From: Algisphaera agarilytica | GTDB lineage: Bacteria; Planctomycetota; Phycisphaerae; Phycisphaerales; Phycisphaeraceae | Assembly: GCF_014207595.1 (NCBI RefSeq) | Contig: NZ_JACHGY010000001.1 | Location: forward strand, 1,054,001 to 1,118,000 | Reading direction: 5' to 3' | Length of the DNA stretch: 64,000 nt | Part shown: positions 15,443-24,630 of the stretch, in pieces | Layout: each line of letters starts with the position of its first letter | Position numbering within the stretch: position 1 is the stretch's first letter | The notes under the pieces: generated by a model | What the model was told of the DNA's origin: nothing | The model's input: only the letters and a program-made list of their open reading frames with translations | The model's database searches: none | Made by a program: the position numbers and the translations under genes

Positions 15443-17131
15443 ATGCAACCTGTGGCACAAACAACGACTCGCCGGTACATCTACCGCCGATCCATTTTCG
15501 CGTGGCTAAATAGTTTGCTGCTAGCGGTAGCCACTGGTTGCCTGCTGACCACGTCGCCCGTAGCGCATGCACAGCCGAAAGCAGACCGCCCCCCCAACGT
15601 GGTGTTCATCATCACTGATGACATGCTGCCGAAAATGTTTAACTTCCTCCCGGAAGCCCAGGGCAGGTACCTCACGCCCAACCTTGACCGTCTGGCCGCG
15701 GAAGGCACGGTCATGATGGGCCAGCACGTGGTCTCGCCCGTCTGCACCCCCAGCCGCTACAACTGCTTGACCGGGGAGTACGCCAGTCGCGCCCAGAGTC
15801 AGTGGTTCCTGAACCATCTGCGCGACAACGGCCAGACCGTGGTTCAATGGACCACCTTCATCGTGTCCGGCCAGGAAACGCTGCCTCGGCGGCTTCAGCG
15901 TGCCGGCTACGTGACCGGCATGGTCGGGAAAAACCATGTGATCGAAGTGATGGGCATCAACAAGCCGAAGTGGAAAGATAACCCCCGCGACCCCGAGGTG
16001 CTCGAACTCCTGCGTAAGAACGCGCAGCTTGTTGAAGCCGCGGCCAAGACGGCTGGCTTCGATTACGCCGAGAGCTTGTACCATAACAATCCCAACCATA
16101 ACGGAATCGAGGCGTTGGCGGTGCATAACGTTGACTGGATCACCAAGGCGGGGCTGGACTTCATCGACCAGAACGCCGACCGCCCATTCTTCCTTTACTT
16201 CGCGACCACGCTGCCCCACGGTCCAGCGGACAGCCCGCGTTCGTGGAACGCCAACCCAGCCGCGACCGCCGAGGGCTACCTCGACCAGCCGCTCGACGTG
16301 CAGCCCGCCCGGGAGACGATCCCCCAACGCCTTGCGGAGGCAGGCTTGAACCCGGAGCATAACGTCGGCAACATGCTCTGGCTGGACGACGCGGTGGGTG
16401 CGTTGATGGATAGTCTCGAAGCGCATAGCCTCGACGACAATACCATTGTCGTCTTCTTCAACGATCACGGCCAGACCGCCAAAGGCACCGTCTATCAGGG
16501 CGGCGTACACAACCCCAGCGTCGTGTGGCGCAAGGGCGGATTCCCCTCCGGCGGCGTCAACCACGCGATGGTATCGAATATCGATTTCGCCCCGACGATC
16601 CTGGACTGGGTCGGCGTCGATTACGACGAGGCGGCCTTCGATGGCCGCAGCTTCGCGCCGGTCCTGGAAGGCCAGAGCGATGAAATTCATGAATCGCTCT
16701 ACTTCGAGATGGGCTACACCCGTGGCGTCCGCAAGGGTGATTGGAAGTACCTTGCGTTACGCTACCCGACGCACATCGCCAACATGACGATCGAAGAGCG
16801 TCAGCGTCGCCTCGATAAGTTCAACAACGACTTGGCCGCGCGGGGTTCCAAAGGGTGGACCACCGACCCCAGTGCCCCGTTCAGCCACATCCAGATCGTC
16901 CCTGGTGGTGGGAGTGCGGAGCGTGCGTCTATCGGCAAGTACCCCGCATACTACGAGCCTGACCAGCTCTACAACCTGGCGTTGGACCCCAACGAACAGG
17001 TGAACCTCGCCGGCAATCCGGAGTACGCCCAACAGTTGGTCGAGATGAAAGCTGAACTAAAGCTGTACCTGAACGACCTGCCCGGCGATTTTGCCGAACT
17101 CGCTTCGCCGCAGATCGATAGCGCTGAGTAA
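15443..17131 (+). CDS. Secreted sulfatase (type I)
   Basis: 562 residues from ATG 15443; the frame is open upstream, but this start gives a proper signal peptide (hydrophobic SLLLAVATGCLLTT, cleaved near AHAQ). Metal-binding PNVVFIITDD follows, then C101-T-P-S-R, the formylglycine site, and VVFFNDHGQTAKGTVYQGG further on. The C-terminus has the usual sulfatase ending with YEPDQLYNLALDPNEQVNLA. It removes sulfate from polysaccharides outside the cytoplasm. A dead fragment of a close paralogue is at 7360-7523, so the cluster once held more than one copy. An IS relic begins 48 bp after the stop. Confidence 0.93.
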   Translation: MQPVAQTTTRRYIYRRSIFAWLNSLLLAVATGCLLTTSPVAHAQPKADRPPNVVFIITDDMLPKMFNFLPEAQGRYLTPNLDRLAAEGTVMMGQHVVSPVCTPSRYNCLTGEYASRAQSQWFLNHLRDNGQTVVQWTTFIVSGQETLPRRLQRAGYVTGMVGKNHVIEVMGINKPKWKDNPRDPEVLELLRKNAQLVEAAAKTAGFDYAESLYHNNPNHNGIEALAVHNVDWITKAGLDFIDQNADRPFFLYFATTLPHGPADSPRSWNANPAATAEGYLDQPLDVQPARETIPQRLAEAGLNPEHNVGNMLWLDDAVGALMDSLEAHSLDDNTIVVFFNDHGQTAKGTVYQGGVHNPSVVWRKGGFPSGGVNHAMVSNIDFAPTILDWVGVDYDEAAFDGRSFAPVLEGQSDEIHESLYFEMGYTRGVRKGDWKYLALRYPTHIANMTIEERQRRLDKFNNDLAARGSKGWTTDPSAPFSHIQIVPGGGSAERASIGKYPAYYEPDQLYNLALDPNEQVNLAGNPEYAQQLVEMKAELKLYLNDLPGDFAELASPQIDSAE

Positions 17132-17178
17132 AGGATTATAACAGTTGACGGATTCGATCCTGAGACGCAGCACTGGGT

Positions 17179-17899
17179 CGGTCTATTCCAATTTGTAGGT
17201 GCTCGATGAATCTCGCCGAATGACCCGAAGCTTGTGATCGATCCATGAATTTCGTGATGATCCTTCAGGGAAGGATACAGGATTAAGCCGCAACATCGGC
17301 TCGTCACGCAGGCAATTCAGGTTAATCCTTGAAATGTGAGGAGAAGAGGTCGGCAAGTGAGTTCAAGCGGCCGACCGGTAGTAGTGCTTGAGCAAACCGC
17401 CCAATTCCGATCGACAACCGATCTTACCAACGACCGCTTGTTCTTGAGCTAGACCCAATGATGGCATATCCGACGCGTCGAGCGTTCGATTCCCTAGGCT
17501 TTGGTGCGGCCGATGATCATTGTAGAACCCACCGAAAGTCTGCACGAGGAAATCTGAATGCTTGAGGCTGAAGCACGCGAAGTAGTCCAAGCACTCTCGC
17601 TTGATGGTTGAGATCCATGACTCTGCATATGCGTTGGCATTGGGCGCTCTTACCGGCGACTTCACAACGTCGATACCGGATGAATTCTCGAACAATGCGC
17701 CAAACGTATCCGTGAACTTCGTGTCCCGGTCGTGAATTAGATGCGTTGCTCTAAGGCGGCCTGTTCCATAATGTAGGCGATCGATGAGTTTTACCAGATC
17801 GCTAACGACATGCTGCATATTAGTCTGATCTTCAAAGATCAGGCCATAAGCGAAGTAAACATAACCCCGGTTCTCGCTAGCAATACATAGATAACTCAT
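17179..17899 (-). mobile_element. Truncated IS element (right end and transposase 3' part)
   Basis: At 17180 the sequence GGTCTATTCCAATTTGTAGG matches the right end of the complete IS at 46.4-47.8 kb, and the following region encodes the C-terminal half of the same transposase type. The left half is missing, and the remnant stops against the ABC exporter gene. A second copy of the end motif (GGCCTGTTCCATAATGTAGG) lies inside at about 17758-17788, exactly where resemblance to the complete transposase begins. Confidence 0.75.
17363..17899 (-). pseudogene. Transposase C-terminal fragment (rve/DDE integrase core)
   Basis: 178 codons open. From residue about 50 on, the sequence (ATHLIHDRDTKF, AYAESWISTIKRECLDYF, FYNDHRPHQSLGNRTLD, CRSELGGLLKHYYRSAA) is closely alike to the end of the 365-residue transposase at 46632, including the second Asp and the catalytic Glu. 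The HTH region and first catalytic Asp are missing. The first 48 residues do not match that transposase and may be foreign sequence. The ATG overlaps the ABC gene stop as ATGA, probably by chance after truncation. It cannot be an active transposase. Confidence 0.8.
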
Positions 17900-19746
17900 G
17901 ACCGCAACACCTGCACCTCATGCTCCTCGGTGAACTGATTCGTATACAGCTCAAAATAACATTCACGACGAGCAATTAATTCTTGGTGTGTCCCTTGTTC
18001 GACAATCTGGCCCTGATCGATAAACAGGATCTGATCCGCATTCTTGATAGTCGATAGACGGTGGGCGATCACGAACGCGATACGGCCTTCCATTACACGG
18101 TCGAGCGCAGCTTGGATCAGGCCTTCGGTCTCGGTATCAACACTCGATGTAGCTTCGTCCATGACAAACACCTGCGGGTCGGACAAGACCGCACGAGCTA
18201 GCGCAATGAGCTGCTTCTGGCCGGTCGAGAGCTGGTTACCGCCTTCGCCGACCTTAGTGCCGTAGCCCTCGGCCAACCCCTCGATGAAGCCGTGAGCGTT
18301 GACCCACTGAGCCGCCTCGACCACCTGTTCGTCGCTGGCGTCGAGGTTACCGTAGCGGATGTTCTCGCGAATCGTGTCATTGAACAGCTGCGGCACCTGA
18401 AGCACGATGCCGAGCTGAGACTGATACCAGGCCAGCGAACGGTCTCGGTATTCGGTGCCGTCAAGCAGAATGTCTCCTTGCTGCGGCTCGTAGAAACGGC
18501 AGAGCAGCGAGACGATCGTCGACTTGCCGCCGCCGGTGGGGCCGACCAAAGCGATCGTTTGGCCCGCCTTGGCCGTGAGTGAACAGCCCCGGAGGATCGG
18601 CTCGTCGGAGGTGTAGGCAAACTCGACGTCTTGGAAGCTCACCTCGCGAATGGTGGAACGTAAGCCGTCGTCCGCCGTGCCGCTGTCCACATCAAGGTTC
18701 GTCTCGATTCGCCGCGATACTTCTTCGGAGTCTTGAATCGCGGGCTCAACTTCGAGGACTTGCTGGATCCGCTCAGCGGACGCCTGCGCACTCAAGATCA
18801 TGGTCACGGTCCGCGACATCTCCTGGATCGGGTTGGAGAACTGGGTCGCCAGGCCGATGAACATCACCAGCTGACCGACGGTGAGCGTACCCTCGAGCAC
18901 GTTCAGCCCGCCGTACCACAGTACGACCCCTGTAGCCGCAGAACATAACGTCAGCAATACCGGCCAGAACGCCGCGGTGTACACCGCGTTGCGCATCGAG
19001 TCTAGGTACATCGCGTCGGTCAACTGCTGGAACTCCTCGAGGTTGCGTTCCTCACGGACCAGAGACTTGGTCGTCCGCACCCCCTGAATCGATTCGTTGA
19101 ACCCGGCGGTGAGGTGGGAGTTGGCCTTACGGACCTTGCGCGATGCACCGAGCAGCCGCCACTGGAACCACCGAGCGACCAGCACCAACGGCGGCACAAC
19201 CGCCAGGACCAGCAACGCTAGCTTCCAATTAAGGATAAGCATGGCCACACTGATGCCGGCCAGCATGCACACGCCCCAGACCACGTCCAACAACGACCAA
19301 CCCATGATCCGCGACAGCAGGTTGCAGTCGCTCGTCAGCCGGGCCATCAACCAACCCACCGGGCGCTGGTCGAAGTAGCCGAAGTGCAGCTCTTGGAGGT
19401 GGCGGAAAGACCCCTCGCGGATGTCGTAGCAGATCGCAATCGACAGCTTCCCGGCCAGCGCAATAAAGCCGAAGATCAAACCGGCGAACACCACCGACAA
19501 CACCGCGAAACCGGCAGCGTAAGGCCAGAGCGTGGAATCCACGCCGTGCTGGGTCACGTGGTCGATGACGGCTCCTACTAACAACGGCATCGTGACCTCA
19601 CAAGCTGCAACCAGCACCGCCACTACAGCCAGCGCCGCAAACAGCTTCAGGTAAGGTCGTCCAAACATCAGGATCTTCCGCCACAACACCCAATCGAAAT
19701 GGGTATGTACAGCGTGTTCGTCTTCTGCAAACGTTGAATGAGACAT
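17896..19746 (-). CDS. ABC exporter half-transporter (canonical ATPase site subunit)
   Basis: 616 residues: six predicted membrane helices (residues about 25-330) then an ATP-binding domain. Walker A is GPTGGGKST, signature LSTGQKQ (Gly replaced by Thr), Walker B VFVMDEATSSVD with the catalytic Glu present, and H-loop IAHRLST. The neighbouring gene encodes the partner with the opposite set of deviations, so they should form a heterodimeric exporter of the TM287/288 or BmrCD kind, moving lipids, drugs or peptides out. Genes are 34 bp apart. Substrate unknown. Confidence 0.92.
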   Translation of the reverse strand: MSHSTFAEDEHAVHTHFDWVLWRKILMFGRPYLKLFAALAVVAVLVAACEVTMPLLVGAVIDHVTQHGVDSTLWPYAAGFAVLSVVFAGLIFGFIALAGKLSIAICYDIREGSFRHLQELHFGYFDQRPVGWLMARLTSDCNLLSRIMGWSLLDVVWGVCMLAGISVAMLILNWKLALLVLAVVPPLVLVARWFQWRLLGASRKVRKANSHLTAGFNESIQGVRTTKSLVREERNLEEFQQLTDAMYLDSMRNAVYTAAFWPVLLTLCSAATGVVLWYGGLNVLEGTLTVGQLVMFIGLATQFSNPIQEMSRTVTMILSAQASAERIQQVLEVEPAIQDSEEVSRRIETNLDVDSGTADDGLRSTIREVSFQDVEFAYTSDEPILRGCSLTAKAGQTIALVGPTGGGKSTIVSLLCRFYEPQQGDILLDGTEYRDRSLAWYQSQLGIVLQVPQLFNDTIRENIRYGNLDASDEQVVEAAQWVNAHGFIEGLAEGYGTKVGEGGNQLSTGQKQLIALARAVLSDPQVFVMDEATSSVDTETEGLIQAALDRVMEGRIAFVIAHRLSTIKNADQILFIDQGQIVEQGTHQELIARRECYFELYTNQFTEEHEVQVLRS

Positions 19747-19780
19747 CGAATCGTTCCTATCGTTTCGGCCGTCAATGAAA

Positions 19781-21592
19781 TCAGACGGCAGTCATTTCTT
19801 GTTTCAAGTCCTCTTCGAGCGCCGTCTGGATGTGCCAGAGCCGGCGGTACAAGCCATCGGCCTGCAAGAGCTGATCGTGGGTGCCTTGCTGCATCACCCG
19901 GCCACGTTCCAATACCAGGATGCGATCGGCGTGCATCAGCGTGGACAGCCGGTGCGCGATCAGGATCGTCGTGGCTCGGCCCTGGCGCTGCCGCAAAAAG
20001 TTCACGATCATCGCTTCGGTCTTTGTGTCCACCGCCGAGAAGGCGTCGTCGAGGATAATGACCGGTTTGTCCTGCAGCAACGCCCGTGCGATGGCAACAC
20101 GCTGCCGTTGGCCACCGGACAGCGTGACGCCTCGCTCGCCGACCATTGTGTCGTAGCCCTCGTCGAACCGCTCGATGGCGTCATGCACCGCCGCGCAATT
20201 CGCAACGTCGATCATGTCTTCGTCCGGCGCTTCATGTTGGCCGAGCTTCAAGTTGTCGCGCAACGATTTGGTGTACAGGAACGGCTCCTGCATCACTGCT
20301 CCGATTTGTGAACGGACGTACTTCCGGGGCAACTGGCCAAGGTCGTAGCCGTCAATCTCGATAACTCCAGAGTCGGGATCGTAGAATCGAAGTAGCAAGT
20401 TCACGATCGTGGACTTCCCGCTACCCGACGGACCGAGTAACGCCAGCGTCTGACCTGGTTCGACCTCGAACGACAAGCCGTCCAAGACTGATTGGTCATC
20501 CTGGTGGCCGAACACGACGTCACGCAGGGTGATACGGCCGGCCAGCCGATCGGTCAGCGAAGCAGGAGAGTCTGCCGCGTCCAGTTCCACCGGAGCGGAG
20601 AGCACCTCGTCGATCCGCTGCAGCGCGACCAATGCTTTGCCCAGCTCTGACAGCGTTCTCCCCATCTGCCGGGCCGGCCAAACCACCAAGCCCACGTAAA
20701 GCCAGAACGTCACCAATTCGCCGACCGGCATCTTCCCCGAGGCCACAAAAGCCGCCCCTGCGAACAACGCCAGCCCCATCTGCACAAACACCAGAAAGTC
20801 CGACACCGACCAATACACCGCAAACACCCGGTAGAGCGTCCAGTGCTTGGCCCGGTGGTCGGCGTTGCGCTTATCGAACTTCTCTTGCTCAAACGCCTGC
20901 CGGGCGAACGCTCGGACCACGCGGATGTTCGTGAGGTTTTCCTGCAGCCGGGCGGTCAAAGCGCCCTCGGCCTCGTCCATGTTCTTGAACGTGAACTGCA
21001 CCACCCGGAAGAACACTAACGCAAAGCCGACGAGGATCGGCAGCACACACGTCGAAATCAGGGCGAGCCGCCAGTCCAGCCAAAACAACACGGGCAACGC
21101 AATGAACAAGTTCGCCAGCGCCCGAACGACCTCAACCACCTGCGTCGCGAGGAACTCGCGCGTCGTGTCGACATCGGAAGTGCACCTTTGCACGAGATCG
21201 CCGGCCTCGGCCTCGTCGTGGTACGCGCAGGTCAGGTGTTGGAGCCGGTCAAACAGCCGATCGCGCAACCGACGCACGATCGACTCCGACGCCTGGTTGG
21301 CCAGGGCGCCTTCCAAAAACATGAAAAATGAAGCAAAAACCGTCAGCCCAACGATGAGCAGGCCGATCCACCCAAGCCCGTCGCGCAGCGTTTCCGCTGA
21401 AATGATCTTGGCCAGCCAAGCCTCATTGATCGGCTCCCCACCGAGGCCGTGGTCGATGGTGATGCCGATGACCAGTGGCACCAGAAACGTGAGCCCGATC
21501 GCAAACGCCAAGGCGACCAGCGCCGCGGTGTAGCGCAGCCGCTGTCCCGCCATCTGCCGCCAAAGCATGAGGTATTTGTGAGTCCAACGCAT
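19781..21592 (-). CDS. ABC exporter half-transporter (degenerate ATPase site subunit)
   Basis: 603 residues from ATG 21592 (MRWTHKYLMLW); an upstream ATG at 21703 would add 37 unlikely residues and lies inside a terminator hairpin. Six membrane helices, then Walker A GPSGSGKST, signature LSGGQRQ, Walker B VIILDDAFSAVDT and H-loop IAHRLST. The catalytic Glu after Walker B is Asp here, the mark of the degenerate site in heterodimeric ABC exporters. First gene of a two-gene unit with the 17896 partner. A small open frame and a terminator-like hairpin precede it. Confidence 0.92.
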   Translation of the reverse strand: MRWTHKYLMLWRQMAGQRLRYTAALVALAFAIGLTFLVPLVIGITIDHGLGGEPINEAWLAKIISAETLRDGLGWIGLLIVGLTVFASFFMFLEGALANQASESIVRRLRDRLFDRLQHLTCAYHDEAEAGDLVQRCTSDVDTTREFLATQVVEVVRALANLFIALPVLFWLDWRLALISTCVLPILVGFALVFFRVVQFTFKNMDEAEGALTARLQENLTNIRVVRAFARQAFEQEKFDKRNADHRAKHWTLYRVFAVYWSVSDFLVFVQMGLALFAGAAFVASGKMPVGELVTFWLYVGLVVWPARQMGRTLSELGKALVALQRIDEVLSAPVELDAADSPASLTDRLAGRITLRDVVFGHQDDQSVLDGLSFEVEPGQTLALLGPSGSGKSTIVNLLLRFYDPDSGVIEIDGYDLGQLPRKYVRSQIGAVMQEPFLYTKSLRDNLKLGQHEAPDEDMIDVANCAAVHDAIERFDEGYDTMVGERGVTLSGGQRQRVAIARALLQDKPVIILDDAFSAVDTKTEAMIVNFLRQRQGRATTILIAHRLSTLMHADRILVLERGRVMQQGTHDQLLQADGLYRRLWHIQTALEEDLKQEMTAV

Positions 21593-21671
21593 AGAAATAG
21601 CCCAAAAGAAAGCATTGTTCAGGAAGAGGTTTTCCGAACGGCTTGCTGTCGGGCCACGGATACGCGTGGCG

Positions 21672-21709
21672 AACAACCAACAAAACAACCCGCTCGGGGA
21701 CAAGCGGGT
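21672..21709 (-). terminator. Rho-independent terminator or attenuator before the ABC exporter
   Basis: Read on the minus strand: ACCCGCT, loop of 8, AGCGGGT (perfect 7-bp stem, 21688-21709), then TGTTTTGTTGGTTG. The T-rich tail makes this a good intrinsic terminator. It lies after the 35-codon frame at 21740-21847 and 96 bp before the ABC exporter start, so it either ends the small gene's transcript or attenuates the exporter. Confidence 0.6.
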
Positions 21710-21739
21710 GTGGTCGTGATCCTCGATAGAGACTCGGAA

Positions 21740-21847
21740 TTATCCGTAGTTGAGGAGTACATCACCCGCGACCGGCTCGTTGATGCCGGCGATGAAGCCG
21801 AATGCGATCGGCTTGATCATCCAGATGTAGGTTTCGCGGGTGTGCAT
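21740..21847 (-). CDS. Possible 35-aa small protein or leader peptide
   Basis: ATG at 21847 preceded by GAGGAA at good spacing; the frame reads MHTRETYIWMIKPIAFGFIA and on to VLLNYG, then TAA. The middle is hydrophobic and could span or touch the membrane. A terminator-like hairpin follows 30 bp downstream, then the ABC exporter genes. This is the layout of a leader peptide with attenuator, but an independent small membrane protein is equally possible. I know no family for it. Confidence 0.35.
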   Translation of the reverse strand: MHTRETYIWMIKPIAFGFIAGINEPVAGDVLLNYG

Positions 21848-21941
21848 AGAGTATTTCCTCGTTGGAAGACACAAGTTAAGGCCAGGGATCGACTGGATCA
21901 AGCATCAATTCTGCGAATCTCAAAAAAATCAAATCGCCTCG

Positions 21942-23159
21942 TCAAAGCGCACGGCAGGCCCGCCGGAGCTCATTGGCCAAACGCACCCGCCGGCCGATCA
22001 CGACCTCGGCAAGGCCCAACCAATCGGCAAGCTCACGTAACGCCTGGGCCAATTCGACGGCGGTCTCGTCGGGGGCAACCGTTTCAACATGTGCCGCTTT
22101 GACCTGAAGGACACCCGATTGGCGATCAGCCTTCAGGTCCACGCGAGCCACAAGCGTCTCGCCCAGCAAAAACGGTAGCACGTAATACCCGTGCACCCGT
22201 TTCGCCTCAGGAACATAGATCTCTAAACGGAAACGCATCCCAAAGAGTCGCTCCGTGCGTTCGCGAGTCCAGATCAACGAATCGAACGGGCAGAGCAGAG
22301 CACGTGAAGCGACCTGTCGCGGAACCCGCAAGCCCGGTGCCGTGTAGGCGGCCGGCCAATCCTCGACAGAGACGGGGACCGCGTCACCTGATTCGATCAG
22401 CTCGGCAAGACGCGCACGGGTGTCCGCCAGAGGCAGCCGCAGATAATCACGGAGGTCTTTTTCGGTCGCCACACCGGAAGCGTCGAGCGCTCCGCGAAGT
22501 AGCTCACGTTGCGCCTCTTCGCGAGACGGCGCAGGCGCTTGCGTCACATTCCTAGGCAAGACTCTATCGGTGAGGTCGTAGACCCGTTCAAACGTACCGC
22601 GTCGAGTCGCGGTACTCACAAGGCCCGCCCAGAACAGCCATTCGATGGCTCGCTTCCCTTTAGACCATCCACACCAAGAGCCGCGGGAACGCCCCCCTTC
22701 CGTCAGCTCCCCCGCCGATAGTGGCCCCCTCATTTCGATCTCAGCCAAGACCGAATCGATGAACTTCGCATTGTCTTTTCGGAAACGTACGAGACCGCTG
22801 TAGATGCCTACCCCCGCGCGAGCATCGTCCATACGCCACCGCCACAGCGGATAAGACTCGACAGGAAGTAAAGACGCCTCGTGTCCCCAATACTCAAACA
22901 ATCGACGATCTTTCCCCGAATACGCGGCTTGATGTAGAGCTTGGGGCTTGGAGGCACCAACTCGCGCGTACAAAGTCAAGCAATGAGCACGCGCCAGAAC
23001 ATTCACGGAGTCGATCTGTATTATCCCCAACCGACGGACGACATTGCTAATCTTAGGAGCCGTGACAGGCCGAGTTGAGGTAGCGGGAGGCTTACTCAAG
23101 CCTTGAGCGACGATGGCGACTCGACGAGCTTCTGAGATTGAAAGACGGCTACGCGGCAT
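21942..23159 (-). CDS. Winged-helix DNA glycosylase of the AlkX/YcaQ type (crosslink repair)
   Basis: 405 residues, the usual length for this family. The N-terminus ISEARRVAIVAQGLS and IIQIDSVNVLARAHCLTLYARVG are typical. The catalytic motif appears as Q48-I-D50, the Q-hydrophobic-D form of AlkX/YcaQ, in contrast to Q-hydrophobic-Q in AlkZ. Other conserved parts include YWGHEASLLPVE and AYYVLPFLLGE-like segments (GYYVLPFLLGETLVARVDLK). These enzymes unhook alkylated bases and interstrand crosslinks by base excision. It stands alone, between the ABC exporter and the sugar importer. Confidence 0.85.
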   Translation of the reverse strand: MPRSRLSISEARRVAIVAQGLSKPPATSTRPVTAPKISNVVRRLGIIQIDSVNVLARAHCLTLYARVGASKPQALHQAAYSGKDRRLFEYWGHEASLLPVESYPLWRWRMDDARAGVGIYSGLVRFRKDNAKFIDSVLAEIEMRGPLSAGELTEGGRSRGSWCGWSKGKRAIEWLFWAGLVSTATRRGTFERVYDLTDRVLPRNVTQAPAPSREEAQRELLRGALDASGVATEKDLRDYLRLPLADTRARLAELIESGDAVPVSVEDWPAAYTAPGLRVPRQVASRALLCPFDSLIWTRERTERLFGMRFRLEIYVPEAKRVHGYYVLPFLLGETLVARVDLKADRQSGVLQVKAAHVETVAPDETAVELAQALRELADWLGLAEVVIGRRVRLANELRRACRAL

Positions 23160-23279
23160 AGCCTATAGATTAGGCCTTTGACAATTCAGTTGCTTTCAGC
23201 ATAGCTTTACACAACCCCCACTAGAGGAACATAGCAAGACTAGCTTCCAGATTAAAAAGATCACCGTCGAGCAGTAACC

Positions 23280-24629
23280 TCAGCCCTTAAGTCCCGACAT
23301 CGAGACTCCCTCGACAAAAGTTCGCTGGGCCATAAAGAATAAGATCAAGACGGGCATTACGATCAAACAGCTTGCAGCCATCAGGAGGTGCCACTGCGTT
23401 CCCCCGTGCTGGCTTTGGAAAAACTGCAGGCCTAAAGCAAGAGTAAAATCACTTTGATCCGTCAAGTAAATCAATGGACCCAGGTAGTCGTTCCACGTAG
23501 CAAGGAACTGGAAAAGCGCCACAACCGTTAATGCGGGCTTCGCTAAGGGGAGGATGATCTGCCAAAAGATCCGCCATTCATTGCAACCGTCGATGCGCGC
23601 CGCCTCGGATAGCTCTTTGGGAATCGTTCGAAAAAACTGCCTCAGCAGAAACACGTTGAAAGCCGATGCGAAAAACGCAGGCACCCACAATGGTTTGAGC
23701 GTTCCGATCCAACCAAGCTCGCGGAACAACCCGTACAGCGGGACCATGGTGACCGGGAACGGTATCATCATGGTGGCTAACACGATCACAAATATTTTGT
23801 CTCGGCCAGGCCAATCGATCCTTGAGAACCCATAGGCCACCACGGCGCTCGAAAAAACCGTGCCTCCGACCGTTAGCACACAGAGGATTAGCGTGTTGGA
23901 TAGATAGCGAGGAAACTGCCCCATCTCTTCTACTGCCTGACCGAAGTTGCCCCAGCGCACGTCTGCGCTAGATCGCAGTGATTCCAACGAAACAAAACGG
24001 GCCTCCGTCTCCGTATGGGCTAAGCGTTTACGATCATCCCAAGCGATGTATCGTTTTTCCAACGTCTCCATACCGACTTCGATTTCTCGGGCAAAGCTAT
24101 AAGAACGCTGTGTGGCACGCTGAGTTTGGTCGTAGTGCAGCACAAGGTCTTTCCGCATCACTTTATGTGGGAAGCCCATGACCTCTGATTCGTAGATGTA
24201 CACCCGGACCAAGTCTTCGTCGGCTATACCTTCGATAGGCTCCAAAATGCGGACAGGACGATCGTCGTGCGCAATACTCCGCCAGTGTGCGTTGATCTTA
24301 TGAGTTGAGTTCAGGACCTTGTCCGAAACAAGCACGGGAACCGCATCGCCACCACGATCAACCACCCACTGGTATGCAAAGTTGACCTCGACAGAATCGT
24401 CGCCTGCCGAAACCGCGGCGTCGTAACTCTGCTGATCGACATGGACAAAAACTGTCTGGCCCGACTCTGCCACATCCCAACTCACCGGAATCCACTGAGG
24501 CGGCATTGTCATGGTTTGCTCGGCTGGTTTCACCGCGGTCACAAACATCCAAGCCAACGGCATCAAGAACACCAATGCGCCGATTGTGAGCAAGACGAAT
24601 CTCAGGAGTTGTAAGCCTTTAAATCGCAT
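23280..24629 (-). CDS. Sugar ABC importer permease, MalG-like, with large insertion
   Basis: 449 residues, against about 280 for ordinary MalG-type permeases. A first membrane helix (residues about 8-30) is followed by roughly 190 residues of soluble, charged sequence (from PAEQTMTMPP to about VEEMGQFPRY), then the normal five-helix permease core with the EAA loop EAARIDGCNEWRIFWQIILP and C-terminal GLKG. The soluble part should lie on the outer face of the inner membrane, since it sits in the first loop. It is read one base after the stop of the partner permease, so coupled. No ATPase gene is adjacent; a shared MsmX-type ATPase elsewhere is likely. Confidence 0.9.
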   Translation of the reverse strand: MRFKGLQLLRFVLLTIGALVFLMPLAWMFVTAVKPAEQTMTMPPQWIPVSWDVAESGQTVFVHVDQQSYDAAVSAGDDSVEVNFAYQWVVDRGGDAVPVLVSDKVLNSTHKINAHWRSIAHDDRPVRILEPIEGIADEDLVRVYIYESEVMGFPHKVMRKDLVLHYDQTQRATQRSYSFAREIEVGMETLEKRYIAWDDRKRLAHTETEARFVSLESLRSSADVRWGNFGQAVEEMGQFPRYLSNTLILCVLTVGGTVFSSAVVAYGFSRIDWPGRDKIFVIVLATMMIPFPVTMVPLYGLFRELGWIGTLKPLWVPAFFASAFNVFLLRQFFRTIPKELSEAARIDGCNEWRIFWQIILPLAKPALTVVALFQFLATWNDYLGPLIYLTDQSDFTLALGLQFFQSQHGGTQWHLLMAASCLIVMPVLILFFMAQRTFVEGVSMSGLKG

Positions 24630-24630
24630 A

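Noticed and set aside
15521-16690. 389-codon minus-strand frame over the secreted sulfatase
   Set aside because: Antisense shadow of the sulfatase, which has signal peptide and formylglycine motif in its own frame.
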